Shown here piece by piece: positions 1 through 6,857 of a stretch of 9,977 nucleotides of DNA. A program made the translations under genes and the position numbers. The DNA lies in NCBI GenBank assembly GCA_016777745.1, contig JADHQX010000038.1, forward strand, positions 1 through 9,977. Reading direction: 5' to 3'. Below the pieces are notes generated by a model, which was given only the letters and a program-made list of their open reading frames with translations, searched no databases and had not been told where the DNA came from. Source of the DNA: Candidatus Pelagibacterales bacterium (GTDB lineage: Bacteria; Pseudomonadota; Alphaproteobacteria; Pelagibacterales; AG-422-B15). Every line of letters begins with the position of its first letter. Within the stretch, counting starts at the first letter, position 1.

Positions 1-1109
1 CCGGCACCTGTTGCCAGCAGATTTTCAGCTGGCAGGCCAATATCGACCGCTGTGCCGAAATTTGATCCATTAGCAAGCCTGCCATCGGGCATGGTCGAAG
101 TGACGGTGATGGCATTTTCCAGCGCATTTACAGCCGGATAAATGGGCAATTCACCAAGATTAACACCATTATTTCCCGCTGAAATGATAAACAGAATTTC
201 GGGGTGACGTTTGGCTGCTGCGAAAAAATAAGTCCAATCATCGGGTGACTGACTACCGAGCGGCATCATTACAATGCTGGCATTTTGTGCCGCCAACCAA
301 TCCACCGCATCACCCATCAATGCCATATTAGGGCGTGGATAGCGCAGTGGCAAAATCTGAAACCCAACCCCAGATTGATGCAGAATATCAACAACATAAC
401 TTCCGTGGCTTTGGGGGTAAAAGGGGCTTTTTCTAAGGCTGGCATCAAAAGGCAGATTATCGCCATCCCACATATCACGAGCGAGAAGAGCGCCGGCCTG
501 GTCATAGATCAGATATTGCTGCAATGCTGGCCGTCGATAATCGATTCCTGAATCAATATGCCCAATCCGAAGTTGCTGATTCGGTTTTGATTTAGCGAGG
601 GCTTTTGGCCGTATTGACGGTGGGTTAATCCATATCTTATCAGCCGGTTGGTCATGTCTTTTGACTGTCACATATTGCATGCGACCATCATCAAGATAGC
701 TGATTTGCCGTGTTTCGATCATCATACAATCGCGGGTAAAAACGGATAGTGAAAGGGGTGTTTCGTCTTGCAAAATCTCGCCGCGCATTGCGCGCAACCT
801 GCCCGATATGAAAACAGTCCACAGCTTTGCCGTCATTTTCTGATCGGTTTGAAAGGTGAATTGCAGGCGGGTGGCAGGGCCACGCTGACCAAGCTGATGA
901 CGATCAAAGCGCCATTGGTTTTTGGTGGCAAATTTGGTGGCAAATTCGTCAATTTCTCTCGGATTCGCGGTGTAATCATCTTTTGCCTGCAAATCGCGGC
1001 AAAATTGTGCAAAGCTATGCTGTTTGGATGGTTGGTTTGCTGCGACATTTTGAACAGGGGCAATCATCAACAGGCTGGCGGCAATAGAACCGACAACAAG
1101 ATGGATCAT
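1..1109 (-). CDS. Secreted subtilisin-like (S8) serine protease, C-terminus cut by window edge
   Basis: Reading the minus strand from the ATG at 1109 gives 369 uninterrupted codons that run off the left edge. The start MIHLVVGSIAASLLMIAP, followed by VQNVAA, looks like a Sec signal peptide of about 24 residues, though with little positive charge, so export to the periplasm or outside is likely. A region of about 160 residues that I do not recognise comes next. The S8 catalytic core follows: Asp186 in GHIDSGID, His235 in SHGSYVVDIL, and the oxyanion-hole Asn313 in ISAGNNG. The catalytic Ser (GTS motif) should lie just beyond the window, because the visible part ends about 55 residues after Asn313. 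The His motif lacks the common GTHVAG form, so this is a divergent subtilase. The gene is divergent from the trypsin-like protease at 1180. The family call is firm; the substrate is unknown. Confidence 0.88.
   Translation of the reverse strand, partial: MIHLVVGSIAASLLMIAPVQNVAANQPSKQHSFAQFCRDLQAKDDYTANPREIDEFATKFATKNQWRFDRHQLGQRGPATRLQFTFQTDQKMTAKLWTVFISGRLRAMRGEILQDETPLSLSVFTRDCMMIETRQISYLDDGRMQYVTVKRHDQPADKIWINPPSIRPKALAKSKPNQQLRIGHIDSGIDYRRPALQQYLIYDQAGALLARDMWDGDNLPFDASLRKSPFYPQSHGSYVVDILHQSGVGFQILPLRYPRPNMALMGDAVDWLAAQNASIVMMPLGSQSPDDWTYFFAAAKRHPEILFIISAGNNGVNLGELPIYPAVNALENAITVTSTMPDGRLANGSNFGTAVDIGLPAENLLATGA
921..946. repeat. 12-bp tandem duplication inside the S8 protease gene
   Basis: The unit TTTGGTGGCAAA occurs twice in perfect tandem (921-932 and 933-944), with two further matching bases. 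On the minus strand it is exactly four codons, so residues 56-59 and 60-63 of the protease both read FATK. The reading frame is kept. It lies in the unrecognised N-terminal region before the catalytic core and looks like a recent slippage or duplication event. Confidence 0.9.
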
Positions 1110-1179
1110 GCAAAAATTGCCAATCTTGAAACGCGGCGATAAATGTTTTTTTGGCTTTGATCGTTTGATGGGAACCTCG
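1110..1179. promoter_or_regulatory. Divergent promoter region between two protease genes
   Basis: This 70-base gap separates the starts of the minus-strand S8 protease and the plus-strand trypsin-like protease, so promoters for both must lie here or inside the neighbouring genes. On the plus strand TTGCCA (1117-1122) is a good -35 match, and TAAATG (1140-1145) at a 17-base spacing is only a weak -10. I found no convincing promoter on the minus strand. The assignment rests mainly on gene layout. Confidence 0.4.
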
Positions 1180-1920
1180 ATGGTGAATCACCTGATAGAT
1201 GCAAAATTTCAACGGCAGGTTATCTTTGCCCTGACCGCTGTTATCCTAGGCCTGTTTGGCAATGCTGCCAAGGCAGATCATGGTGTGCAAACCTGGGCGC
1301 AAGCCCAAAAATCTGTTGTGGTGGTGAATCCGGTTTGGCCAGGATATGACCGTCCGGGGTTTGGCGCACCAAAAGGAACAGCACCAGCTGGAAGTGGTAT
1401 TTATTTCAGCATTGATGGCGCGAAAGAATCGATCTTTATCATCACCGCTGCCCATGTTGTGAATGCTGCCAAGTCGATTGAAATTATTGATTTTTCTGGA
1501 AATATTGCCACGGCGATGATTCATGCAATTGACGCAAAACGTGACATTGCCATTCTACGAACCGAACTGATCGGCAGCGGCATTGCAATTCGGCAAGATG
1601 AGCCCTTGATTGGGAGCCATGTTTGCGCGCTTGGCAACAGCTTTGGTCTTGGCACAGGAATGACCTGCGGTATTGTATCTGCGGTGCGGCGTTCCAATAT
1701 AGGGTTTAATGAAATCGAAGATTTTATCCAGACCGATGCCGCAGTAAATCCGGGAATGTCCGGTGGTGCCCTGGTTGATCCACAAGGCCGGTTAGTCGGT
1801 TTGATTGATGGAATTTTTACCAAAGAAGCCGATATAGATGCTGGTGTGAATTTTGCCATTTCAGTGCCGCTCATCCAGCAAAGTTTGGCATTGCAATTAA
1901 AGGCAGGGGTTCAGTTCTAG
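1180..1920 (+). CDS. Exported trypsin-like (S1, HtrA-type) serine protease without PDZ domain
   Basis: The frame is open from an ATG at 1108. I prefer the ATG at 1180 (246 residues) because GGGAA lies 5 bases upstream and it gives a clean signal peptide: a hydrophobic stretch FALTAVILGLFG, then NAAKA before DHGV. The ATG at 1168 is also possible. In this numbering the catalytic triad is His92 (ITAAHVV), Asp122 (AKRDIAIL) and Ser194 (NPGMSGGALVD), all in typical HtrA/DegP spacing, and ALGNSFGLG and INFA-like GVNFAISVP are typical of that fold. The protein ends soon after the protease domain, so no PDZ domain is present. It probably acts in the periplasm. It is divergent from the S8 protease gene, with 70 bases between the two starts. 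The specific substrate is not deducible. Confidence 0.9.
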   Translation: MVNHLIDAKFQRQVIFALTAVILGLFGNAAKADHGVQTWAQAQKSVVVVNPVWPGYDRPGFGAPKGTAPAGSGIYFSIDGAKESIFIITAAHVVNAAKSIEIIDFSGNIATAMIHAIDAKRDIAILRTELIGSGIAIRQDEPLIGSHVCALGNSFGLGTGMTCGIVSAVRRSNIGFNEIEDFIQTDAAVNPGMSGGALVDPQGRLVGLIDGIFTKEADIDAGVNFAISVPLIQQSLALQLKAGVQF

Positions 1921-2004
1921 CCGCAAAATTCTTGTCGGGTCTGACTAGCGTCATTGGTCAAGTCTCTCTATAGTAACTGGCTTCTGACTGATGCGGCAAT
2001 TAAC

Positions 2005-2023
2005 AGCCGATTGATGATCGGCT
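2005..2023 (+). promoter_or_regulatory. Hairpin in the leader of the moaA operon
   Basis: AGCCGAT and ATCGGCT form a perfect 7-bp inverted repeat around a 5-base loop (TGATG). It ends 26 bases before the moaA ATG and 85 bases after the protease stop codon. Only three T residues follow, so a strong intrinsic terminator is unlikely. It could be a leader structure or an operator-like palindrome. It does not resemble the much larger Moco riboswitch. A lone -10-like TATAGT at 1969-1974 lacks a well-spaced -35. Confidence 0.35.
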
Positions 2024-2049
2024 TTGGGAACAAAGGTTATAGTTGAATT

Positions 2050-3066
2050 ATGGAAAATGTAGTGCCCCCGAAAACCCTTATCGACCCATTTGGCCGGACG
2101 GTTGATTATATCCGTGTGTCAGTTACCGATCGTTGCGATTTTCGCTGTGTCTATTGCATGGCTGAACATATGACCTTTTTGCCAAAAGCCGAATTATTGT
2201 CGTTGGAAGAGTTGGAACAGGTTTGCCGCAATTTTATGGCTCTTGGTACACGCAAAATTCGGTTAACCGGCGGTGAACCTTTGGTGCGCCGCAATATCAT
2301 GCATCTGATCCGCAATCTTGGTAGCGAGGTCAAGGCAGGCAACCTTGACGAGCTGACCATCACCACAAATGGCAGTCAATTGCATAAAATGGCGGATGAA
2401 CTTGTTGATGCTGGCGTTAAGCGGCTGAATATTTCAATTGATACGCTTGATCCGGATCGGTTTCGTGAAATTACCCGTTGGGGCGACCTTGATAATGTCC
2501 TTGAAGGTCTGGAAGCGGCAAAACGTGCCGGACTTGCGATCAAACTAAACGCGGTTGCTCTAAAAGGCGTCAATGAATTTGATCTTGGCAATATGGTGGC
2601 ATGGGCTGGTGATCAAGGGTTTGACATGACCATCATTGAGGTTATGCCAATGGGTGATATCGGCAATGAAAACCGTGTTGATCAATATCTGCCGCTGTCA
2701 CAAGTGCGTGCCAAATTGTCAAAACGTTTCACCCTGACCGATAATAATTTCCAAACCCCTGGGCCGGCGCGCTATGTGACGGTTGAAGAAACCGGTCGCC
2801 GTCTTGGCTTTATCACGCCGTTGACACATAATTTTTGTGAATCATGCAACCGTGTTCGGGTGACTTGTACTGGCCAGCTTTATATGTGTCTTGGTCAGGA
2901 TGATAATGCTGATCTTGCCAAAGCGCTTCGTAGTGATGGCGAAAACGGGTTGCGCGATGCCATTATCGAAGCCATTGGTCGTAAACCAAAAGGGCATGAT
3001 TTTGTCATTAGTCGGCGCGCGCCAAATGCGGCAGTTGCACGGCATATGAATGTAACCGGAGGCTAG
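2050..3066 (+). CDS. moaA: GTP 3',8-cyclase MoaA (radical SAM)
   Basis: This enzyme catalyses the first step of Moco biosynthesis, converting GTP to 3',8-cyclo-7,8-dihydro-GTP, which MoaC then turns into cPMP. The protein has 338 residues, normal for the family. The radical-SAM cluster ligands are Cys29, Cys33 and Cys36 in CDFRCVYC, with TGGEP at 73-77 for SAM binding. The second, substrate-binding 4Fe-4S cluster is ligated by Cys263, Cys266 and Cys280 in the C-terminal domain. The protein ends in the conserved Gly-Gly tail (MNVTGG) that is needed for catalysis in characterised MoaA proteins. The ATG at 2050 is the only sensible start; AAGG at 2033-2036 is a rather distant ribosome site. It is the first gene of a four-gene operon; mobB follows after 3 bases. 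Confidence 0.97.
   Translation: MENVVPPKTLIDPFGRTVDYIRVSVTDRCDFRCVYCMAEHMTFLPKAELLSLEELEQVCRNFMALGTRKIRLTGGEPLVRRNIMHLIRNLGSEVKAGNLDELTITTNGSQLHKMADELVDAGVKRLNISIDTLDPDRFREITRWGDLDNVLEGLEAAKRAGLAIKLNAVALKGVNEFDLGNMVAWAGDQGFDMTIIEVMPMGDIGNENRVDQYLPLSQVRAKLSKRFTLTDNNFQTPGPARYVTVEETGRRLGFITPLTHNFCESCNRVRVTCTGQLYMCLGQDDNADLAKALRSDGENGLRDAIIEAIGRKPKGHDFVISRRAPNAAVARHMNVTGG
3058..3062 (+). promoter_or_regulatory. Shine-Dalgarno of mobB inside the moaA Gly-Gly codons
   Basis: GGAGG lies 7 bases before the mobB ATG at 3070, a near-ideal ribosome binding site. The same bases are in the codons GGA GGC that encode the C-terminal Gly-Gly of MoaA. With the moaA stop only 3 bases from the mobB start, this suggests translational coupling. 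Confidence 0.75.
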
Positions 3067-3069
3067 GCA

Positions 3070-3612
3070 ATGACTGAGGCGCGTCTTATCCGTCCCGGTC
3101 GGCATGGCGCCATATTCGGGTTTGCGGGCTGGTCTGGTTCAGGCAAAACCACGCTTGTTGAAAAAATCATTTCGTATATCAGCGCTAGCGGGGTTGACGT
3201 CGCCACGATTAAACATGCGCATCATCATTTTGATGCTGATCATCCGGGAAAAGATAGCTATCGTCATCGCGAGGCGGGATCGCGGCAGGTTCTAGTGTCA
3301 TCGGCCTATCGGTCGGCCCATTTCATTGAACATGGCGAGAAAGGCGAGCCTGATCTATCCGTTTTGCTTGACCAATTGGCACCGGCTGATCTGGTTCTTG
3401 TTGAAGGCTTTAAAAGCTATCCTATTGAAAAAATCGAAGTTCACCGGCCATCAATTGGCAAATCACAGCTTTACCTAAATGATGATCTAGTGATTGCCTT
3501 GGCAAGTGATGAGTTAATTCCGGAATGTCCATTACCGTTTTTCGACCTTGAAGATGTTGCCGGAATTGCGGCTTTTATTCTGGTGCAAACAAAGTTGAAA
3601 GAGGCGAGCTAG
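3070..3612 (+). CDS. mobB: Molybdopterin-guanine dinucleotide biosynthesis protein MobB
   Basis: MobB is a P-loop GTPase that assists the later nucleotide stage of Moco maturation, with MobA in E. coli. The 180-residue protein has a Walker A motif GWSGSGKT at 20-27. It also has the family-typical KHAHHHFDAD (48-57) with GKDS and RHREAGS after it, and the VEGFK signature at 111-115 followed by KIEVHRP. It is cytoplasmic. It sits between moaA and moeA in the same operon, 3 bases after moaA and 4 bases before moeA. No mobA is present in the window. If the neighbouring xanthine-dehydrogenase-type enzyme uses a cytosine dinucleotide cofactor, MobB may not serve that enzyme, since the guanine form belongs mainly to the DMSO reductase family. 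Confidence 0.95.
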   Translation: MTEARLIRPGRHGAIFGFAGWSGSGKTTLVEKIISYISASGVDVATIKHAHHHFDADHPGKDSYRHREAGSRQVLVSSAYRSAHFIEHGEKGEPDLSVLLDQLAPADLVLVEGFKSYPIEKIEVHRPSIGKSQLYLNDDLVIALASDELIPECPLPFFDLEDVAGIAAFILVQTKLKEAS

Positions 3613-3616
3613 GGCC

Positions 3617-4852
3617 ATGTCCAACCAACGGACGGCCCCTATTCCCATTGATCTGGCACGAAGCCAATTGCTTGCCAGTATTGATGCGATTTCGGCGACC
3701 GAAATCCTGGCACTTGATGATGCATGTGGCCGGATTGCCGCTGAAACCATTACCAGCTTGATTGATTTGCCTCGAACGCATAATGCTGCAGTCGATGGTT
3801 ATGGTGTTGATTCGGCAGAACTGGCCGCAGCACCCGATAAACCGTTTAAAATTATTGGTGTGGCGCGGGCGGGTCATCCTTTTGATGGGGTGATCGGCGC
3901 TGGCGAAGCCATTGAAATCTATACAGGCGCGGTTATGCCATCTGGTGTTGATTGCGTTGCCATGCATGAAGATTGCAGCCGTACCGGCGATTCAGTGGTG
4001 ATTGCGGCGAAATTATCAAAGTCAAGCAACATGCGCGCGCCAGGTGAAAATCTGGCGAAAAGCGAGATTGTTATCGCCAAGGGGCAGGTGATTACGCCAG
4101 CGTTGGTTGGCCAGCTTGCCGCATCTGGAACAGCACAAATAGAAGTTGCCCGCCGCCTTCGCGTTGCCGTTATGTCAACCGGCGATGAGGTTGTGGCCGC
4201 TGGTTCTGACACTGCGCATGGACAAATTTTCGACGCGAACCGCCCAATGTTAAAAGCCATGTTGCAAAGCAACCAGATTGAGGTGAGTGATTGCGGTATC
4301 GTTCCTGATCGGCTGGATGCGCTTGCCGATGCGTATGAACAGGCTTTGCAGATGGCTGATGTTGTCATTTCGTCAGGCGGTGCATCAGACGGTATTGAGG
4401 ATCATAGCCAGCAGGCCATGCGCCAAATTGGAGCAAGCTGTGCATTTTGGCGTTTGGCAATGAAACCCGGACGCCCAATGGCAGTGGGGCGGCGTGAAAA
4501 ACAGCTTATTTTTTGCCTTCCCGGAAATCCGGTCGCGGCTTTTGTTTGCACGCGCTTATTGATCAATCCGGTTTTGAGGCGTCTTTTGGGTGGCATTGTC
4601 CAGCCGATTTTAAAGATTGGCGTTCCTGCCGGATTTACGCATCGCAAAAAACCGGGTCGTGCTGAATTTTTGCGAGTTGTTCTTGTTGATGAAGGTGACG
4701 GGCAGGCTCTACAACTTCATGGCCGTAAAGGAGCAGGGGTGATTTCATCATTGACTGGCGCTGATGGTCTTGTTGAAATTCCGCTTGAAAATGCTGGTGT
4801 CGACAAGGGCTTGATGTTGAATTTTCTGCCATTTCATGAACGTGGCTTATAG
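3617..4852 (+). CDS. moeA: Molybdopterin molybdenumtransferase MoeA
   Basis: MoeA inserts molybdate into adenylylated molybdopterin to make Moco. The 411 residues match the family length, and the domain order is normal. The N-terminal part holds NAAVDGYGV around 56-64, where most MoeA proteins have a SAMDGYA-like motif, and TGAVMPSGVDCV at 103-114. The MoCF_biosynth domain holds STGDEVV at 187-193, SGGASDGIEDH at 253-263, KPGRP at 283-287 and LPGNPVAAF at 301-309. A C-terminal beta domain follows to residue 411. The ATG at 3617 follows mobB by 4 bases, with GAGG at 3601-3604 as a somewhat distant ribosome site. It is co-transcribed with moaA, mobB and moaE. No sign of damage is seen. Confidence 0.96.
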   Translation: MSNQRTAPIPIDLARSQLLASIDAISATEILALDDACGRIAAETITSLIDLPRTHNAAVDGYGVDSAELAAAPDKPFKIIGVARAGHPFDGVIGAGEAIEIYTGAVMPSGVDCVAMHEDCSRTGDSVVIAAKLSKSSNMRAPGENLAKSEIVIAKGQVITPALVGQLAASGTAQIEVARRLRVAVMSTGDEVVAAGSDTAHGQIFDANRPMLKAMLQSNQIEVSDCGIVPDRLDALADAYEQALQMADVVISSGGASDGIEDHSQQAMRQIGASCAFWRLAMKPGRPMAVGRREKQLIFCLPGNPVAAFVCTRLLINPVLRRLLGGIVQPILKIGVPAGFTHRKKPGRAEFLRVVLVDEGDGQALQLHGRKGAGVISSLTGADGLVEIPLENAGVDKGLMLNFLPFHERGL

Positions 4853-4876
4853 GCCGGTCATTAGGTGAGGGATAAA

Positions 4877-5329
4877 ATGAGCGTAAAAATAACCGAAGAT
4901 GATTTTGATATTGCGCTTGAGCATGAACAGCTGAAATCGCGTGATGCTGGGGCAATTGTCACCTTTACCGGAACCGTCCGCGATCTACCAAATGGTGGTG
5001 GGCTGAACGCAATGACGCTTGAACATTATCCGGGCATGACCGAATCTGAAATTGAAATGATCATTGATCAGGCAAAATCACGCTGGCCCTTGGAAAAGGT
5101 AACAGTTATTCATCGTGTTGGCCGGATGTCGCCAACCGAAAACATCGTTTTTGTCGGCTGTTCCTCGGCGCATCGTGGGGCGGCGTTTGACGGTGCCAAT
5201 TTCATTATGGATTTTCTAAAAACCAAAGCACCATTCTGGAAATTGGAAGACGGGCCTGATGGCGCAAACTGGGTTGATGCGCGTGATTCCGACAACAAAG
5301 CGCTTGATCGCTGGAACCTGCCGGAATAG
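4877..5329 (+). CDS. moaE: Molybdopterin synthase catalytic subunit MoaE
   Basis: MoaE is the large subunit of molybdopterin synthase. With thiocarboxylated MoaD it adds two sulfurs to cPMP to make molybdopterin. I chose the ATG at 4877 (150 residues) over the GTG at 4865 because a strong AGGTGAGG lies about 6 bases upstream. The family motifs are clear: GAIVTFTGTVRD with Arg35, the LEHYPGM segment, VIHRVGRM, and SAHRGAAFDGANFIMDFLK. The catalytic lysine pair appears as Lys115 and Lys122, in the 7-residue spacing of E. coli Lys119/Lys126, within KTKAPFWK. It is the last gene of the Moco operon. Its obligate partner moaD, usually just upstream, is not in this window. Confidence 0.96.
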   Translation: MSVKITEDDFDIALEHEQLKSRDAGAIVTFTGTVRDLPNGGGLNAMTLEHYPGMTESEIEMIIDQAKSRWPLEKVTVIHRVGRMSPTENIVFVGCSSAHRGAAFDGANFIMDFLKTKAPFWKLEDGPDGANWVDARDSDNKALDRWNLPE

Positions 5330-5354
5330 GGCTTTCATGCCCGCCTAGGCCAAT

Positions 5355-6002
5355 TTATCGCGGAATATAGTCGTTTTTCCATTTCAAAACGACATTAAAA
5401 GATATCGAAATGCGCGGCATTTCCGCCATGTTCGGATGAACCAGATGATGCAAAAAGGCTGGCCATAAGAATAAATCACCATTATTTGGCAAAAGCCGAT
5501 GTTCGGCATCGACCTGTCCATCATTACGGATTGAATTCATATTGGCCTGTGGGCGTGGGTCGAAAAAGCTAATGGCACTTGGATTCAAATCTGACCGAAA
5601 TGTATCGGCATCGCTTTGATCGGGCACTGAAACATAATAGGTACCAGACAGCCATGAATGAGGGTGGTTATGCAGATTGTGATAATCGCCGCGCATATTC
5701 ACATTGGCCCAGCCTTGCAAAATCCATTCAAGGTCATAATCAATACCGGCATGACGCGCGTAATCTAGAACCGCGCGATCACAACATTGCCGAAGCCAGA
5801 TCACGGCCGGATGGTCGGTCATGAATAGATTGTCGGAAATATAATCAACCGTCATATCGTCACGGGCGATGTTCTGTTCCAACAAATGATCAGCTAGAAC
5901 CGGATTTGCCGTGTCGTGGCCAGGAAGGCTTAGCGACATGAATTGTGTTGGCCAGAGCTGTTTGAATTCTGGTTTCCCGGGTGTGTTTTCTGATTGTGAC
6001 AT
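5355..6002 (-). CDS. Putative 2OG-Fe(II) oxygenase (TIGR02466-like)
   Basis: The 215-residue cytoplasmic protein has the hallmarks of the TIGR02466 group of 2-oxoglutarate/Fe(II) oxygenases. HNHPHSWLSGTYYV lies at 111-124 and SFFDPRP at 145-151. A C-terminal block holds GDLFLWPAFLHHLVHPN and then RISISFNV. By comparison with the family, His186 is the likely distal iron ligand, Arg197 the likely 2OG-binding residue, and one of the histidines at 111-115 the proximal ligand; the exact ligand set is inferred. Members are thought to hydroxylate a small molecule or protein, but no substrate is known to me. The ATG at 6002 is preceded by GGAG 10 bases away. The gene is convergent with moaE (25-base gap) and lies 42 bases downstream of the broken permease gene on the same strand, so the two may share a transcript. 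Confidence 0.85.
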   Translation of the reverse strand: MSQSENTPGKPEFKQLWPTQFMSLSLPGHDTANPVLADHLLEQNIARDDMTVDYISDNLFMTDHPAVIWLRQCCDRAVLDYARHAGIDYDLEWILQGWANVNMRGDYHNLHNHPHSWLSGTYYVSVPDQSDADTFRSDLNPSAISFFDPRPQANMNSIRNDGQVDAEHRLLPNNGDLFLWPAFLHHLVHPNMAEMPRISISFNVVLKWKNDYIPR

Positions 6003-6044
6003 TATCTGGCTACTCCGGATGATGATTGACTGACGGAACGACGT

Positions 6045-6625
6045 TTAATAGACGCCCAGCTTTGCAAGGCATTGAACGGCAATTGTGCCACCAGTCCACA
6101 GGTAGAGACAAGCTGTTATCGCCGAAAACAGATTGCCAAAAACAGCGCCTCGCGTGCCGGCAAGCGACAACGGCATAGCAACAACAATTGTAAGTAATCC
6201 CATACCTACCGAGGCGCCAATTCATCATGCGGTATGGTTGCGTTAGGTTTAGGGTGATCATTCAAATGGCCTTGCATATGCAAATGGTGTTTGCCATCAT
6301 GTTCATGGATATGAATATGGATACGGCGACGATACATCTGCCAGATCAATTGCACGCCAAGATATAGAATCAGCAAACTGGCACTTAGTTCCAGCAAGGC
6401 CTGCTTCTGTTCGCTTAAAGCCTGCCCAGTTGACAACAGAACCGCGCAAAGTGCCAAAAAAAGCGCAATACCATGACCAGCGCCCCAGTAAAGCCCCCGC
6501 CGCATTAATCCATGCTTGCCGCCCTGACAGTTCCACATGGCTGAAACGGCGGCAATATGATCTGCATCCATAGCATGTGTCATGCCCAAAAACAGACCAA
6601 GCGACATAAGGCCGGAAATTTCCAT
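6045..6625 (-). pseudogene. Disrupted NicO/HupE-like nickel/cobalt permease gene
   Basis: From the ATG at 6625 (a TTG at 6634 is also possible), 139 codons run to a TAG at 6206-6208. They hold the start of a nickel/cobalt permease. The signature HAMDADHIAAVS is at 17-28, GAGHG at 48-52, a membrane segment around 55-66, another around 79-95, and a His-rich loop HIHIHEHDGKHHLHMQGH at 103-120. A second frame then holds the family's C-terminal end: IGASVGMGLLTIVVAMPL onward, 58 residues with two membrane-like segments, ending at TAA 6045-6047. The middle part expected in this family, a membrane segment with a VGxxHGxAGSAA-like motif of roughly 40-45 residues, is absent. An internal deletion plus frameshift is the simplest reading, with the junction near 6216-6230. 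A truncated but expressed 139-residue protein cannot be excluded. A sequencing indel alone would not explain the missing segment. Confidence 0.75.
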
Positions 6626-6731
6626 TGATTGCAACGCCTAGGCTGGAACAGATATCAAAAGTAATCCCATATCATGAATTTGAAGCCGCGTTGAACACTT
6701 ATTCAAAAATTTCCTGATTTTGCGTTTCAAA

Positions 6732-6760
6732 CTGATTTATTCATGTCTTTTCGCAATAAT
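6732..6760 (+). promoter_or_regulatory. Possible promoter of the molybdenum hydroxylase gene
   Basis: In the 232-base gap between the permease start and the hydroxylase ATG, CTGATT (6732-6737) and AATAAT (6755-6760) are separated by 17 bases. They give a weak -35 and a good -10 match. Transcription would begin near 6767, leaving a leader of about 90 bases. The region is AT-rich throughout, so chance matches are likely. No other gene is seen in this gap. Confidence 0.3.
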
Positions 6761-6810
6761 TGCTGGTTGCCAAATTTATGATTTAGCTGTCACTATGAGG
6801 GCTAAGAATA

Positions 6811-6826
6811 AACGGATTTTTCCGTT
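6811..6826 (+). promoter_or_regulatory. Short hairpin in the leader of the molybdenum hydroxylase gene
   Basis: AACGGA and TCCGTT are a perfect 6-bp inverted repeat around a TTTT loop, ending 31 bases before the ATG at 6858. No T-run follows it, so it is not a usual intrinsic terminator. It could be a leader hairpin or a small palindromic operator. The assignment is tentative. Confidence 0.3.
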
Positions 6827-6857
6827 CTCACCTTGTTTTGTTATGTACGAGTTTTTT

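Noticed and set aside
285..1142. Plus-strand open frames across the left region (285-551 and 768-1142)
   Set aside because: They lie antisense to the S8 protease gene, whose signal peptide and catalytic motifs are clear, and their proteins resemble nothing.
1921..2049. Moco riboswitch upstream of moaA
   Set aside because: The gap is only 129 bases and shows one short hairpin, without the extended multi-helix structure of that riboswitch.
4865..4876. GTG start for moaE
   Set aside because: The ATG at 4877 has a strong, well-spaced ribosome site that overlaps this GTG.
5329..5350. Possible bidirectional terminator between moaE and the oxygenase gene (GGGC/GCCC and the palindrome GCCTAGGC)
   Set aside because: The stem is only 4 bp and there is no T-run on either side, so it is too weak to annotate.
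6010..6261. 83-residue minus-strand open frame overlapping the permease C-terminal end
   Set aside because: Another frame of the same stretch gives clear permease-like membrane segments; this frame gives a Cys/His/Arg-rich protein with no family features.
6206..6261. Programmed frameshift joining the two permease frames
   Set aside because: A frameshift alone would not restore the missing middle membrane segment, and no slippery run or downstream structure is evident at the junction.
6720..6857. Upstream extension of the hydroxylase from a TTG start, with a lipobox-like IAGC after a hydrophobic stretch
   Set aside because: There is no Shine-Dalgarno sequence, the start is a rare TTG, and a Sec lipoprotein signal does not fit a Moco enzyme folded in the cytoplasm. 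The family homology begins just after the ATG at 6858.
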